A DNA stretch of 64,000 nucleotides from Halegenticoccus tardaugens (GCF_004116405.1 NZ_SDIC01000008.1:232828-296827); one strand, 5' to 3'; shown: positions 25,460-35,102, numbered from the stretch's first letter. Notes: generated by a model from the letters alone, not told the origin. Made by a program: numbers and translations.

Positions 25460-26671
25460 ATGCCCAACGAACCTGAGATCGAACCCTTCAGCATCGATGT
25501 TCCTGACGAGGACCTCGAAGACCTCCGCCGGCGCCTTGGGGCGACACGCTGGCCGACCAAGGAACTCGTCGAGGATCGGTCGCAGGGCGTGCAGCTCGCT
25601 ACGATGCAGGAGCTCGTGCGCTACTGGACGACCGAGTACGACTGGCGCACGTGCGAGGCCCGATTGAACGCACTGCCTCAGTTCACGACCGAGATTGACG
25701 GGGTGGACATCCACTTCATCCACGTGAAGTCGCGGCATGAGAACGCATTGCCGTTGATTATGACACACGGCTGGCCCGGCTCGGTCATCGAGATGCTTGA
25801 GACCGTCGGTCCGCTGACCGACCCGACCGCCCATGGCGGACGCGCCGAGGATGCATTCCACCTGGTCCTGCCGTCCCTGCCCGGCTTCGGCTTCTCGGGC
25901 GAGCCGACCGAGCTCGGCTGGGATTCCGGCCGCATTGCCCGCGCCTGGGCGGAGCTCATGTCCCGGCTCGGCTACACCCGCTACGTCGCCCAGGGCGGTG
26001 ACGTGGGCGCACTCGTGACCGATGTGATGGGGCGCCAGGCACCCGACGGGTTGGTCAGCATCCACCTCAGCTTGCTCGCGGGGGCACCGTTCATCGTCGA
26101 TCAGCTGCCGGCGGAATCCGAGCAGGAACGCGCAGCACACAACGCGCTCGAGACGTTTACGAAGGACGGTTTCGGCTACTTCCTGGAGCAGTCCACCCGG
26201 CCCCAGACGATCGGCTACTCCCTACTGGATTCACCTGCCGGGCTGGCGGCCTGGATGCTCGACCACGACACAGACAGCTATTACAAGATTTCCCGCGCGT
26301 TCGTCGACGACGAGCCTGTGGGCAATCTCACGCGGGACCAGATCCTCGACAACATCACGCTGTACTGGCTGACGGGCACCGGCGCCTCGGCCTCCCGGTG
26401 GTACTGGGAGACAGGACGAACCGCAGCGCGTGAGGCCGGCCAGGCTCCTCCGGCGGTCTCTGTCGCCGTCGGCTTCACAACGTTTCCCGGCGAAATCTTT
26501 TCGGCACCGCGCAGCTGGGTGGAGACGGTCTATCCCGACGTCGGTTACTTCAACGAGGTCGACAGGGGCGGGCACTTCGCGGCGTGGGAAGAGCCCCAGC
26601 TGTTCTCCGAGGAGGTCCGAGCCGCATTTAGATCGCTACCTGACAACGTTGTGAAAGGTGAATCCTCATGA
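25460..26671 (+). CDS. Epoxide hydrolase (alpha/beta-hydrolase, EHN domain)
   Basis: 403 residues. N-terminal EHN domain (FSIDVPDEDLEDLRRRLGAT) and hydrolase core with oxyanion HGWPGS (about 109), nucleophile Asp in QGGDVGA (about 177), and catalytic His in GGHFAAWEEP near the end. Enzyme opens epoxides to diols. The sequence resembles bacterial, especially actinobacterial, homologues more than archaeal proteins by eye, and it lies beside an IS5-type transposase, so horizontal transfer is plausible. No partner gene follows. Confidence 0.9.
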   Translation: MPNEPEIEPFSIDVPDEDLEDLRRRLGATRWPTKELVEDRSQGVQLATMQELVRYWTTEYDWRTCEARLNALPQFTTEIDGVDIHFIHVKSRHENALPLIMTHGWPGSVIEMLETVGPLTDPTAHGGRAEDAFHLVLPSLPGFGFSGEPTELGWDSGRIARAWAELMSRLGYTRYVAQGGDVGALVTDVMGRQAPDGLVSIHLSLLAGAPFIVDQLPAESEQERAAHNALETFTKDGFGYFLEQSTRPQTIGYSLLDSPAGLAAWMLDHDTDSYYKISRAFVDDEPVGNLTRDQILDNITLYWLTGTGASASRWYWETGRTAAREAGQAPPAVSVAVGFTTFPGEIFSAPRSWVETVYPDVGYFNEVDRGGHFAAWEEPQLFSEEVRAAFRSLPDNVVKGESS

Positions 26672-26714
26672 ACGCCGGGACCAACATCTCTGATCCGGGT
26701 GCACAGCTGAGAGG

Positions 26715-27445
26715 AGGTCGCCGACTACGCCGTCGTTTCACTCCATTGTCTCCGTGTCTACCTGGAAAAATCCTACCGTGTCGCACTTGATTTGCTGAGT
26801 CAGATGCCCAATATCCTCGGGGAGATCGGCCGCGTCGAGGCCGATCTCCCCGATCACTCCACGCTGGTAAAAGCGTTTGACAGGACCAAGATGGCGGTGT
26901 GGCGAGTGCTGCTGCGCCTCTCGGCGCAGCTGCACGAGCCCTCGGGCCATGCTGCGATTAACGCGACATTTTTTGACCGTGAAACCGCGAGCTCCCACTA
27001 CCGCCGTCGGACGAATTATCAGGTTCAAACGCTGAAAGTGACAGCTCTGGTCGATACAGAAACCCAAGCGATTCATGACGTTTACTGTACGACCAACAAA
27101 CGTCACGACACCCAGCTCGGCTGGCAGGTCGTCCGTCGGAACGCGGGCGACCTGCACAGCCTCGCTGCCGACAAGGGATACGATTGGATGGACCTCCGTG
27201 AAAACCTCCGCGAAAAGGGTGTACGACCGCTAATTAAACACCGTGAGTTCCGGCCCATCGATCACGCGCATAACGCGCGGATCGATGGGCCTCGCTACCG
27301 CCAACGATCGATGTGTGAGACGGTATTTTCGTCGATCAAGCGCACGCTCGGCGACGCCGTGCGTGCGCGCACCTGGTACGGCGAATTCCGTGAACTCGTG
27401 TTGATGTGTGCGGTTCACCACATCAAGCAGGCAGTGAAACAGTGA
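26715..27445 (+). pseudogene. IS5-family transposase, N-terminally truncated
   Basis: The frame contains the IS5/ISH type DDE blocks: AAINATFFD (first Asp), SLAADKGYDW (second Asp) and QRSMCETVFSSIKRTLGDAV (Glu). It extends upstream to a stop at about 26714 with transposase-like YAVVSLHCLRVYLE, but no N-terminal region. About 30-40 residues are missing, so it is likely inactive. Terminal repeats were not identified. Confidence 0.8.
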
Positions 27446-27549
27446 AATCAGCCGCCCTCTGGTGATTCACCGCGGCTAATTCGATCAAAGCTTGGTTTTG
27501 GTTTCAATGATGTATCTACTTTCGGTGGTCTTATTGGACGAAAAATAGT

Positions 27550-28878
27550 TTGTTGAGCAAGAACGAAATAGCTCGTTCCCATTGTACAGATTGGGAGATT
27601 CGTGTGGTCACTGCGCTACTACTTGTGGGATTGTTCGTCGCCATATTCGTCGGGTACAACATTGGTGGTTCGTCGACGGGGGTCGCGTTCGGTCCCGCAG
27701 TTGGCAGTCGTATCGTCGGGAAAATCGGAGCAGCGGCACTTTTTACGGGGTTTGCGCTACTCGGTGGCTGGACGGTCGGGCGAAACGTCATCGAGACGAT
27801 GAGCAACGGCATCGTCCCAGCGAGCCAGTTTACGCTAGAGACGAGTGTTGTCGTCCTCTTTTTCGCCGGAGTCGCGCTGCTCATCTCGAACCTCTACGGC
27901 GTCCCGGCATCCACGTCGATGACTGCCGTCGGTGCCATCGTCGGGTTGGGGCTGGCGTCGAATTCGCTCAACTATCAGCTGATGTTCACCATCGTCTCGG
28001 CGTGGATCGTCGCACCGCTTTCGGCGTTCTTCGCCGGGTTGGTCATCGGTCGATACGTCTATCCATATCTGGACGCACGGTTTTCGTTCTCCCGAATCGA
28101 GGAGGGGCTGGTGTCAATCGACCGCTCCAGGTCGGTTCCGCGGTTGCGATTCGGACGCGGCGTCGGTGGCCGCGAAGTCGGCGGTTCGGTCTCCGTGCTC
28201 GTCATCGCCTGCTACATGGGCTTCAGCGCGGGCGCGTCGAACGCTGCGAACGCAGTCGCACCGCTCATCGGGAATGGGGCGATTACCGCCAGCCAAGGGA
28301 TTTTACTGGCCATCGGCGCGATCGGCCTCGGCGCATTCACCATTGCACGCCGGACGCTCGATACCATCAGCGAGGGAATTACTGACCTTCCCATTCTGGC
28401 CGCCCTCATCGTCTCGCTTATCGGTGCGACGATCATCACTATCCTCTCACGGCTCGGCATTCCAGCGAGTCTCGCAGTAAGTACTACGTCGTGTATCATT
28501 GGTCTCGGATGGGGGCGCGCCAGTCGTGCGGTAACGATCGCGGATGTGGCCGACGCCGCCATCGAGGGCGAACCAGCACCAACCGCCGACCTGTCGTCGG
28601 GAGCGCTCATCGCCGAGACGAGCAAGTCCGACGTGCCACCTGGCCCGACGATCGGCGAAGTCGCGGAAGGTGAAGTTCCCGACCCATCCACGGTCGGCGA
28701 CGGTGGCAAGGTCGGACGGGTACCCGCCATCGGCGAGGAAGACATCGAGGAACTGGCGGCCGAGAGCCTGTTCGACCCGGCGGCGACGAGTCGAATCGTC
28801 CTGTTGTGGATTCTCTCGCCGACCCTCTCGATCATCGGATCCTATCTCGTCTTCGCGTTTGTCTTGCACGTTGGGTGA
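27550..28878 (+). CDS. PiT-family phosphate transporter
   Basis: About 442 residues, 10-11 helices in two related halves. PiT signatures: FGPAVGSRI...GWTVGRNVIETM and the second-half ASNAANAVAPLIGNGAI. A hydrophilic acidic loop lies near 345-415. The start appears to be TTG (27550 or 27553); no in-frame ATG is available. Imports Pi with H+ or Na+. A UspA gene follows, a common haloarchaeal pair. Confidence 0.9.
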   Translation: MLSKNEIARSHCTDWEIRVVTALLLVGLFVAIFVGYNIGGSSTGVAFGPAVGSRIVGKIGAAALFTGFALLGGWTVGRNVIETMSNGIVPASQFTLETSVVVLFFAGVALLISNLYGVPASTSMTAVGAIVGLGLASNSLNYQLMFTIVSAWIVAPLSAFFAGLVIGRYVYPYLDARFSFSRIEEGLVSIDRSRSVPRLRFGRGVGGREVGGSVSVLVIACYMGFSAGASNAANAVAPLIGNGAITASQGILLAIGAIGLGAFTIARRTLDTISEGITDLPILAALIVSLIGATIITILSRLGIPASLAVSTTSCIIGLGWGRASRAVTIADVADAAIEGEPAPTADLSSGALIAETSKSDVPPGPTIGEVAEGEVPDPSTVGDGGKVGRVPAIGEEDIEELAAESLFDPAATSRIVLLWILSPTLSIIGSYLVFAFVLHVG

Positions 28879-29006
28879 GTCGTTCGGTCGTGTTCGCCGT
28901 GATGTCGCGTTGTAATTCTGTCGTGTTCATCCCCCGAATCTTTTGTCTCGATTCGTGACGAAAGCAGAGAAAACCATTTTACTTCGTGACTGCCGTTTCA
29001 GCTATC

Positions 29007-29456
29007 ATGGGGGAACACGTTCTCGTTCCGTTGGATGGCTCACCGAAGGCGGAGGAAGCGTTCGAATATGCGTTGAGAATGCCGGACGTGGATATCACGG
29101 TCATCACCGTCGTCAATCCATTCGACATCGATCCGCTGACGCCGGGGTTACAGTCGCCGCTCGGAAAAGCGGGGATGCCAGCGTACTCAGAGGAGTGGTA
29201 CCAGAAAGAGTGGGAAAATGCAAAACAACTCCACAAGGAGATGCATGAGCTGGCGGACGAACAGGGGGTTCCATTCGAGAGCGTCGTCAAGATGGGCCAA
29301 CCGGCGCGCCAGATCCTCTCCTACGCGCGGGAGAACGATGTGGACCACATCGTCATCGGAACGCACGGCCGTGACGATATCACAGATGTTCTCCTCGGAT
29401 CCGTCGCAGATCGGGTGATGCGCCGCGCGCCGATGATGGTCACTGTCGTTCGATGA
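29007..29456 (+). CDS. Universal stress protein (UspA family)
   Basis: 149 residues, start chosen at ATG 29007 (MGEHVLVPLDGSPKAEEAFE). ATP-binding loop at the end: VIGTHGRDDITDVLLGSVAD with GS-x-RV. Family members bind ATP or AMP and dimerise. Downstream of the phosphate transporter, often proposed to modulate such carriers; that is an inference here. Confidence 0.9.
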   Translation: MGEHVLVPLDGSPKAEEAFEYALRMPDVDITVITVVNPFDIDPLTPGLQSPLGKAGMPAYSEEWYQKEWENAKQLHKEMHELADEQGVPFESVVKMGQPARQILSYARENDVDHIVIGTHGRDDITDVLLGSVADRVMRRAPMMVTVVR

Positions 29457-29560
29457 AATCCGTGGGAAAGGCTTCGAAGACGAGAAGAGATCAATCATGG
29501 GAAATCATCCGTAACTGGTTCGGAAACGGATAAAATCAAACTACAATATTGCACGGTTTC

Positions 29561-29776
29561 ATGGGACCAGAACCATTCACATTGGTGGCGAACGAGACTA
29601 CCTGTGCTCCTTCAGAAATCGCTTTCCCTGCTGGCACGGGTCCTGAAGTTCACGTCGAATTTGGAGGCCGTATTGCCGAGACCGATGAAGCCCACGTCAT
29701 GGTCACCGTTGCCTTATTATCACTAGACGGATGTGATGAGCAGTTTTTGCTTAGACAATCTGAATCGGCCGTCTAA
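29561..29776 (+). CDS. Small haloarchaeal protein of unknown function
   Basis: 71 residues from the ATG at 29561 (MGPEPFTLVANETTCAPSEI). Beta-rich, with EVHVEFGGRIAETDEAHVMV. No motif recognised. It ends 17 bases before the left tip of element C. May be a genuine small gene or a remnant. Confidence 0.4.
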   Translation: MGPEPFTLVANETTCAPSEIAFPAGTGPEVHVEFGGRIAETDEAHVMVTVALLSLDGCDEQFLLRQSESAV

Positions 29777-29962
29777 GCAGATGTCTCGAATTTCTGGAAT
29801 TAGGCGCTAAGTCCCCTTCCTCAAGGAGCAGCGCAGGGAGCGAAGCGACCGAGTAGCGCAGTAGGGAGGGGATACAGCGCCGCACGGTTCTCAAACACGT
29901 TCACCGCTCGGCCCACAGGCCCACCGCTACCTTTATGTCTATCCATGGTCTATACACGGGTG

Positions 29963-30109
29963 ATGGATAGGTTTGAAATCGAAGGCGAAGAAGTCCTCGA
30001 CGGAACCGCAAAACCGTCGGGGAATAGCGCCCACGTCATCGTTCCCAAACGCTGGCGTGGAGCCGACGTGAAAGTCGTCCGCGTCTCCGAACCCGACTTA
30101 GACGAATAG
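29963..30109 (+). CDS. DUF2080 transposon-encoded protein, element C
   Basis: 48 residues, MDRFEIEGEEVLDGTAKPSG then HVIVPKRWRGADVKVVRVSE. Closely related to the element B version. Stop lies 3 nt before tnpB. Shared with B but replaced by an RHH protein in A and D. Confidence 0.85.
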   Translation: MDRFEIEGEEVLDGTAKPSGNSAHVIVPKRWRGADVKVVRVSEPDLDE

Positions 30110-30112
30110 CCC

Positions 30113-31402
30113 ATGCACTACAACTACAAGTATCGACTCGACCCGCCAGAACCCCTCACCGAGACGCTTCTGCATCACGTCGATACTTGTAGGCAACTGT
30201 ACAATCACGTCCTCTATCTGCTCAACGAGGCAGACGACATTCCCGCCCGCTACGAGGTGCAGGGACGGCTTCCCGACTTCAAAACGTGGTGGGACGACCT
30301 GACCGATGTTCACTCGAAAGTGTTGCAGATGGTCGTTAAGCGCGTCTACGACAACCTCTCCACGCTCAAAGCGCAGAAGGAGAACGGACGCGCCGTGGGG
30401 ATGTTCAAGTGGAAACCGCCTCGGGAGTATCGGTCTCTCACCTACAACCAGTCCGGCTTCGAACTCAAGAATACGAGTGGTCGGCCTGTCTTGTGGTTGA
30501 GCAAAATCGGTGAGATACCGATTCACCTCCACCGAGACATCCCCGAGAATGTGACCATCAAACAGGTCACGGTCAAACGAGAACCCACGGGCGAGTGGTA
30601 CGCCACGTTCGGCATCGACGTGGAGGAAGCCACGCCTGAAAAACCAGAGACGCCCGAGAAGGTCGTTGGTATCGACGTGGGGATTCTCAAGTACGCCCAC
30701 GACACCGATGGGTACGCCATCGAAAGTCCCGACTTCAGCGACGAGCGCGAACGACTCGAACGCGCACAACGCGACCTCTCGCGGAAGGAACACGGGTCTG
30801 CGAATTGGGAGAAACAACGGCAGGTCGTGGCCGAACGACACGCCGACCTCAAGCGAAAGCGACGAGACTTCCTTCACAAACTCTCGAACTACTACGCGAG
30901 AGAATACGACCTTGTGGCCGTGGAGGACTTGGACGCGAAGGGGTTGGTCGAACTACCGGGCAACTCTCGTAACCGGGCGGGAACGGCGTGGGGAGCGTTC
31001 CTACGAATGCTCCAATACAAGTGCAAGCGCGAAGGGACACACTTCGTCGCGGTTGACGCGAAAGATACGACGAAGGAATGCGCGGCCTGTGGTGTCAAGA
31101 CAGACAAGCTGCTGTGGGTGCGCGAACACTCGTGTCCCTCGTGTGGGTTCGAGGCGGACAGGGACGCGAACGCGGCGTGGAATATTCTTTCTCGCGGTCT
31201 TGAAAAGGTAGGAGTGGTTCACTCCGAATCAACGTCCTCAGAATCGCACCGCGATTCTGATGGGCTGCGAAAATCGCTACGCGATTTTCGAACGCCTGTG
31301 GAGACTGCGCTCCCTGTGGACACCGTTGTGTCTGCAAAGCGCGTCGTGGAAACAGGAAGCCCCACCCTCACGGAGCGAACGGCGAAAGCCGTGAGCGAGT
31401 AG
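30113..31402 (+). CDS. tnpB: TnpB RNA-guided nuclease, element C, with in-frame insertion
   Basis: 429 residues. RuvC Asp (IDVGILKY), Glu (VAVEDLDAKGL) and Asp (DRDANAAWNIL) and zinc finger CAACG...CPSCG all present. Compared with B it has 20 extra residues (SSESHRDSDGLRKSLRDFRT) between SEST and PVETALP, encoded by the double-hairpin repeat. The insertion lies after the last catalytic motif, so function may be kept, though it alters the region overlapping the guide-RNA scaffold. Confidence 0.92.
   Translation: MHYNYKYRLDPPEPLTETLLHHVDTCRQLYNHVLYLLNEADDIPARYEVQGRLPDFKTWWDDLTDVHSKVLQMVVKRVYDNLSTLKAQKENGRAVGMFKWKPPREYRSLTYNQSGFELKNTSGRPVLWLSKIGEIPIHLHRDIPENVTIKQVTVKREPTGEWYATFGIDVEEATPEKPETPEKVVGIDVGILKYAHDTDGYAIESPDFSDERERLERAQRDLSRKEHGSANWEKQRQVVAERHADLKRKRRDFLHKLSNYYAREYDLVAVEDLDAKGLVELPGNSRNRAGTAWGAFLRMLQYKCKREGTHFVAVDAKDTTKECAACGVKTDKLLWVREHSCPSCGFEADRDANAAWNILSRGLEKVGVVHSESTSSESHRDSDGLRKSLRDFRTPVETALPVDTVVSAKRVVETGSPTLTERTAKAVSE
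31235..31294. repeat. Double-hairpin mini-repeat, copy 2 (in tnpB)
   Basis: Two palindromes AGAATCGC-ACC-GCGATTCT and GAAAATCGC-TAC-GCGATTTTC. The connector GATGGGCTGC and terminal CGAACG match copy 1 (GATTGGCTAA, GAACG), while stem bases differ but remain paired. AACG flanks it at 31231-31234 and 31291-31294, like a short target duplication. Length 60, so the frame is kept. Confidence 0.8.
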
Positions 31403-31579
31403 GGTGGGGTAGTTCACCAGTGCCCTGTTCAGAGAATATTCGTTCTCAAGGGTTGGAGACAATAGTGGCCAAGTATAGTGTTGCCATCGTCGGATGAAAT
31501 TGCTGGGGCGATACCGACCGAACCACCAACTTTTGATATCCAGGGATTACCTGATAGGGCTTGAGCCCATAGTAGCCAC

Positions 31580-32740
31580 ATGGCGAGTCTCCGTCTCGGT
31601 TCGCTGTTCGGCATCCCGATCAGATTGGGCGTTTCGTTCTTGTTGGTCCTCCCGCTCCTGGCTTACCTCATCGGTTCGCAGGTTGGCCTCACTGTGAACT
31701 TGATCAACGGGATCTTCGGGACCCCACTCGATCCTGAGCCGCTTACCGCGGGGTTGCTCCCCTGGCTCTTGGGAGTGGGCGCTGCACTCGGCCTCTTCGC
31801 CAGCGTTCTTTTGCACGAACTGGGTCACTCACTCGTAGCACGCCGGTACGGCCTTGAGACTGAATCGATCACGCTGTGGTTCTTGGGTGGTCTCGCACAG
31901 TTTGCGGAGTTGCCTGACAATTGGCGCCAGGAGTTCGCGATCGCCATTGCTGGCCCGATCGTTAGCGTCGCACTCGGGGTCCTGTTCTACGGGTCGTTCG
32001 AACTGCTCGCTGGTAGACTCCCCGCAGTTCGGTTCGTGATCGGCTACTTAGCGGTGCTCAATGTGGTGCTCGCGGCGTTCAATATGCTTCCGGGATTCCC
32101 GATGGATGGTGGGCGAGTTCTCCGCGCGGTGCTCTCGCGCAACCGGTCGCGCTTGCGGGCGACCCGCATCGCCGCTGCTGTCGGGAAGGGGTTCGCGTTC
32201 CTGCTCGGAATCGCTGGGGTCTTTACGCTTAACCTGTTCTGGATTCTCATCGCCTTCTTCATCTATATCGCCGCGACGAGCGAGACCAACCAGGAGGTTA
32301 TGCAGGCGGCCTTCGAGGGATTGACCGTCAGGGAGATAATGACGCCGGCGGCCGAACTCGATACGGTGGCACCCGAGATGTCGATCGATACCTTGCTTGA
32401 CCGGATGGTCCGCGAACGTCACACCGGGTATCCAGTCGTCGACGGCGATGACCTCGTCGGCATCGTCACGCTCGAAGACGTCCAAGAACGGGCATCCGAC
32501 CGCCGAGATGATGCGACAGTCAATGACATCATGTCGACAGATCTGGTGACGGTCCGACCCGGCGGCGAGGCGACGAATGCGCTCATGACCCTCCAGCAGG
32601 AGGGTATTGGTCGGCTTCTCGTAACCGAAGGCGCCGGCTCGCTTGCCGGTCTGATCTCGCGGACAGACCTGATGACGGTCCTCGAAATCACCCAGTCCAG
32701 TCAATCGATGGCCGACACCCCACCGACGATCGAACGCTGA
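31580..32740 (+). CDS. Site-2 protease family zinc metalloprotease with CBS pair
   Basis: 386 residues. Six helices with HELGH (about 80) and NMLPGFPMDGGRVL (about 167), the S2P zinc and Asp site. C-terminal CBS pair (VREIMTPAAELDTVAPEM and VNDIMSTDLVTVRPGGE), probable ligand sensor. Belongs to the SpoIVFB/S2P type. Starts at ATG 31580. Substrate unknown. Confidence 0.92.
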   Translation: MASLRLGSLFGIPIRLGVSFLLVLPLLAYLIGSQVGLTVNLINGIFGTPLDPEPLTAGLLPWLLGVGAALGLFASVLLHELGHSLVARRYGLETESITLWFLGGLAQFAELPDNWRQEFAIAIAGPIVSVALGVLFYGSFELLAGRLPAVRFVIGYLAVLNVVLAAFNMLPGFPMDGGRVLRAVLSRNRSRLRATRIAAAVGKGFAFLLGIAGVFTLNLFWILIAFFIYIAATSETNQEVMQAAFEGLTVREIMTPAAELDTVAPEMSIDTLLDRMVRERHTGYPVVDGDDLVGIVTLEDVQERASDRRDDATVNDIMSTDLVTVRPGGEATNALMTLQQEGIGRLLVTEGAGSLAGLISRTDLMTVLEITQSSQSMADTPPTIER

Positions 32741-32875
32741 GTATGATTCATCGGGAGGGAGTTTCAACCCAAGGGCGGAGGATCGACCTGGTTAGTGATT
32801 TCGTGTTTATCCCAAAACACGCAACCAGAACAGCCATTAACCCGCAAACCTCCCGAAATCACCCGATTCAATATT

Positions 32876-33544
32876 TTACCTGTAGAACCAGGCGATAATC
32901 GTCACACTCTCGAATGGACTGGCACCCGTGTTTTCGACGGTCCCGTACACTTTCGCGTCCCAGTCATCAACGGTCAGCTCGGACTCAACGATCTCTAACG
33001 CGGCCGAATCGAATGCAGGCGCAGACCGCTCAGCATCAACACGGGCATCGACGCTATCGATCTCAGCGGCGTCGGCGTCTCCCCAGTACATAGTCACAGC
33101 TCGCCACGATTCGCCTGGCTGGAGGCTGTGGAGATACGACTCCTCTTCGGACAGGAGCTCCCCAGCAGCGTCGTAAAAACGCGTCTTTAGGGACACTCTG
33201 CCCGATACTCCATCGCCACCGTTCTCTACCGTGACAATGTTGTACGCGTCGATGCCAAAGTTATCCTCCAAGGCAAGCTCAGCCGACGTGACCGACACGC
33301 TAGCCCTCCCTTGCGTTTGTGGATCCTCCTCATCTTCTTCGACGGAAGTGTCTGCAGGAGTTTCCGTCTCCTCATCACCAGTCTCCTTGCGATGCTTCTC
33401 ACCATCTTGGGAGGCATTCGGGGGGGGATCTTCCGCTTCTACCGTTGAGTCCGTGCAACCTGCAAGTCCAATGAGAAGGGCTGATCCTGCGAGACCAAGG
33501 TACCCTCGGCGAAAAAAGCCAGTCTTTGAAGTAGAAGTTACCCT
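32876..33544 (-). CDS. FxLYD-domain lipoprotein, start codon not found
   Basis: The open frame encodes a Tat lipoprotein signal (FFRRGYLGLAGSALLIGLAGC) followed by an acidic Thr/Glu linker and an FxLYD-like domain from about residue 90 (YNIVTVENGGDG..SLKTRFYD) to the end (YGTVENTGASPFESVTIIAW). The frame has a TGA at 33547-33545 and no ATG, GTG or TTG before the signal, so the start is lost or unusual. An internal ATG-type start at 33298 would remove the lipobox. Extracytoplasmic role unknown. Confidence 0.6.
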   Translation of the reverse strand, partial: RVTSTSKTGFFRRGYLGLAGSALLIGLAGCTDSTVEAEDPPPNASQDGEKHRKETGDEETETPADTSVEEDEEDPQTQGRASVSVTSAELALEDNFGIDAYNIVTVENGGDGVSGRVSLKTRFYDAAGELLSEEESYLHSLQPGESWRAVTMYWGDADAAEIDSVDARVDAERSAPAFDSAALEIVESELTVDDWDAKVYGTVENTGASPFESVTIIAWFYR

Positions 33545-33860
33545 TCAGCTTTCGAGCGCCACAGTACAAGCAGAGGCATTGTCTCGTTAAGCCAGATTGT
33601 GGAGCGAGCAGGTCGTTGAATTTCTTGTCCACAGATACTTGCAGACCGGCTCAGCGAGCCGGCGGCTTCATAGTTTGTCTTTTCGTTATTGTTCCAAATT
33701 ACCTTAAAGATATTCAAGCGTTCTGAACATATATTAGTAAGTAAAATATAATAAATACATCCATAATATTAATGTTTGAATATGTGGTGATTGTTATCGT
33801 ATGGCTCAAATTGAAGCTCATGCGGTCGATCATCCGCTTGACCCAGTGAACTACCCTGCC

Positions 33861-35099
33861 CTACTCGCTCACGGCTTGCGCCGTTCGCTCCGTGAGGGCA
33901 GGGCTTCCTGCTTCAACGACGCGCTGTGCAGGAACCGAATGGGTTCCCGTAGGGAGCGCAGTCTTCACAGGCGTTGATTCGGAGTGAACCACTCCTACGT
34001 GATCGAGTCCGCGAGCAAGGATATTGTACGCCGCGTTGAGGTCGCGGTCCACCTCGAACCCGCATGACGGGCATGAGTGTTCACGGACCCACAACGGCTT
34101 GTCGGTCGAAACACCGCACTTCGAACACTCCTTGGTCGTTCCTCGCGGATCGACCGCGACGAAGTGCGTACCTTCGCGTTCGCACTTGTATTCGAGCATC
34201 CGTAGGAACGTCCCCCACGCCGCAGACGCCCGGTTCCGGCTGTTCGACGGGAGTCCCATCAGCCCCTTCGCGTCGAGATCTTCGACGGCCACGAGATCGT
34301 ATTCTCGCGCGTAGTATGCGGACAGTCGGTGAAGGAAGTCCCGTCGCTTCCGTTTCAAGTCGGCGTGACGACGTGCCACGACGCGCTGTTGGGTGCGATG
34401 GTTCACCGACCCGTGTTGCTTCCGCGAGAGCTTCCGTTGCTCGCGTTCCAACCGCTCGCGTTCCTCGGAGAGATCGAGTGACTCGACCGAGAACCCGTCC
34501 GAATCGTGAGTGTACGACAGAATCCCTACGTCGATCCCGACGCACCGCTCGGGACTCTCGGGTTTCGTCGGCGGTTCCCGGTCCATTTGGACGCCGAAGG
34601 TAGCGAACCACTCGCCCGTCGGTTCCTTCTTGAGCGTGACCTGCTTGAGCGTCGCGTCGTCGGGGATCTCTCGGTGAAGCCGTATCGGAATGTTGCCGAT
34701 CTTGCTTAACCACAGTACGTTGCGACCGCCCTTCTTGTCGAGCTTGAAGCCGCGTTGACTGTAGGTGAATGATCGGTAGTCCCGAGGCGCTTTCCACTGT
34801 AGCGACCCGACGCTGTATCCGTTCCGCTTGAGCGCGGAAAGCGACGAGAGGTTGTCGTAGAGCCGTTCCACGACGACCTGTAGTGTGCGGGAGTATACGT
34901 CGGTGAGATCGTCCCACCACTGCTTGAGGTCCGGCAGTTCCGACCGAAGCGCGGACATTGACGGGATTCCGTCTCGGTCGTACTCGTTGAGCCGGTAGAG
35001 GAAGTGGTTGTACGTTTGCCTACAAATATCGCGGTGCCGGTCCAATTCCTCGCGATGAGCGTCGGACGGCGTGAGTCGGTACTTGTAGGCGTAGTACAT
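33861..35099 (-). CDS. tnpB: TnpB RNA-guided nuclease, element D
   Basis: 412 residues; catalytic Asp (IDVGILSY), Glu (VAVEDLDAKGL), Asp in DRDLNAAYNIL (Leu replaces Ala) and zinc finger CSKCG...CPSCG. Shares MYYAYKYRLTPSDAHREELD with element A. RHH gene ends 3 nt upstream. The protein appears intact and active. Confidence 0.92.
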   Translation of the reverse strand: MYYAYKYRLTPSDAHREELDRHRDICRQTYNHFLYRLNEYDRDGIPSMSALRSELPDLKQWWDDLTDVYSRTLQVVVERLYDNLSSLSALKRNGYSVGSLQWKAPRDYRSFTYSQRGFKLDKKGGRNVLWLSKIGNIPIRLHREIPDDATLKQVTLKKEPTGEWFATFGVQMDREPPTKPESPERCVGIDVGILSYTHDSDGFSVESLDLSEERERLEREQRKLSRKQHGSVNHRTQQRVVARRHADLKRKRRDFLHRLSAYYAREYDLVAVEDLDAKGLMGLPSNSRNRASAAWGTFLRMLEYKCEREGTHFVAVDPRGTTKECSKCGVSTDKPLWVREHSCPSCGFEVDRDLNAAYNILARGLDHVGVVHSESTPVKTALPTGTHSVPAQRVVEAGSPALTERTAQAVSE

Positions 35100-35102
35100 C
35101 CG

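Larger units (their letters stand above)
29794..31417 (+). mobile_element. TnpB element C
   Basis: Left tip CTGGAATTAGGCGCTAAG and GATACAGCGCCGCACG; right tip GGGGTAGTTCAC at 31417. Carries DUF2080 and tnpB, no zinc protein, no tnpA. A 60-bp double hairpin is inserted in tnpB in frame. Confidence 0.87.

Noticed and set aside
33801..33848. An ATG opening a short frame (MAQIEAHAVDHPLDP) running into element D.
   Set aside because: Too short to identify; it may be the 5' end of a lost gene but there is no matching fragment on the far side.
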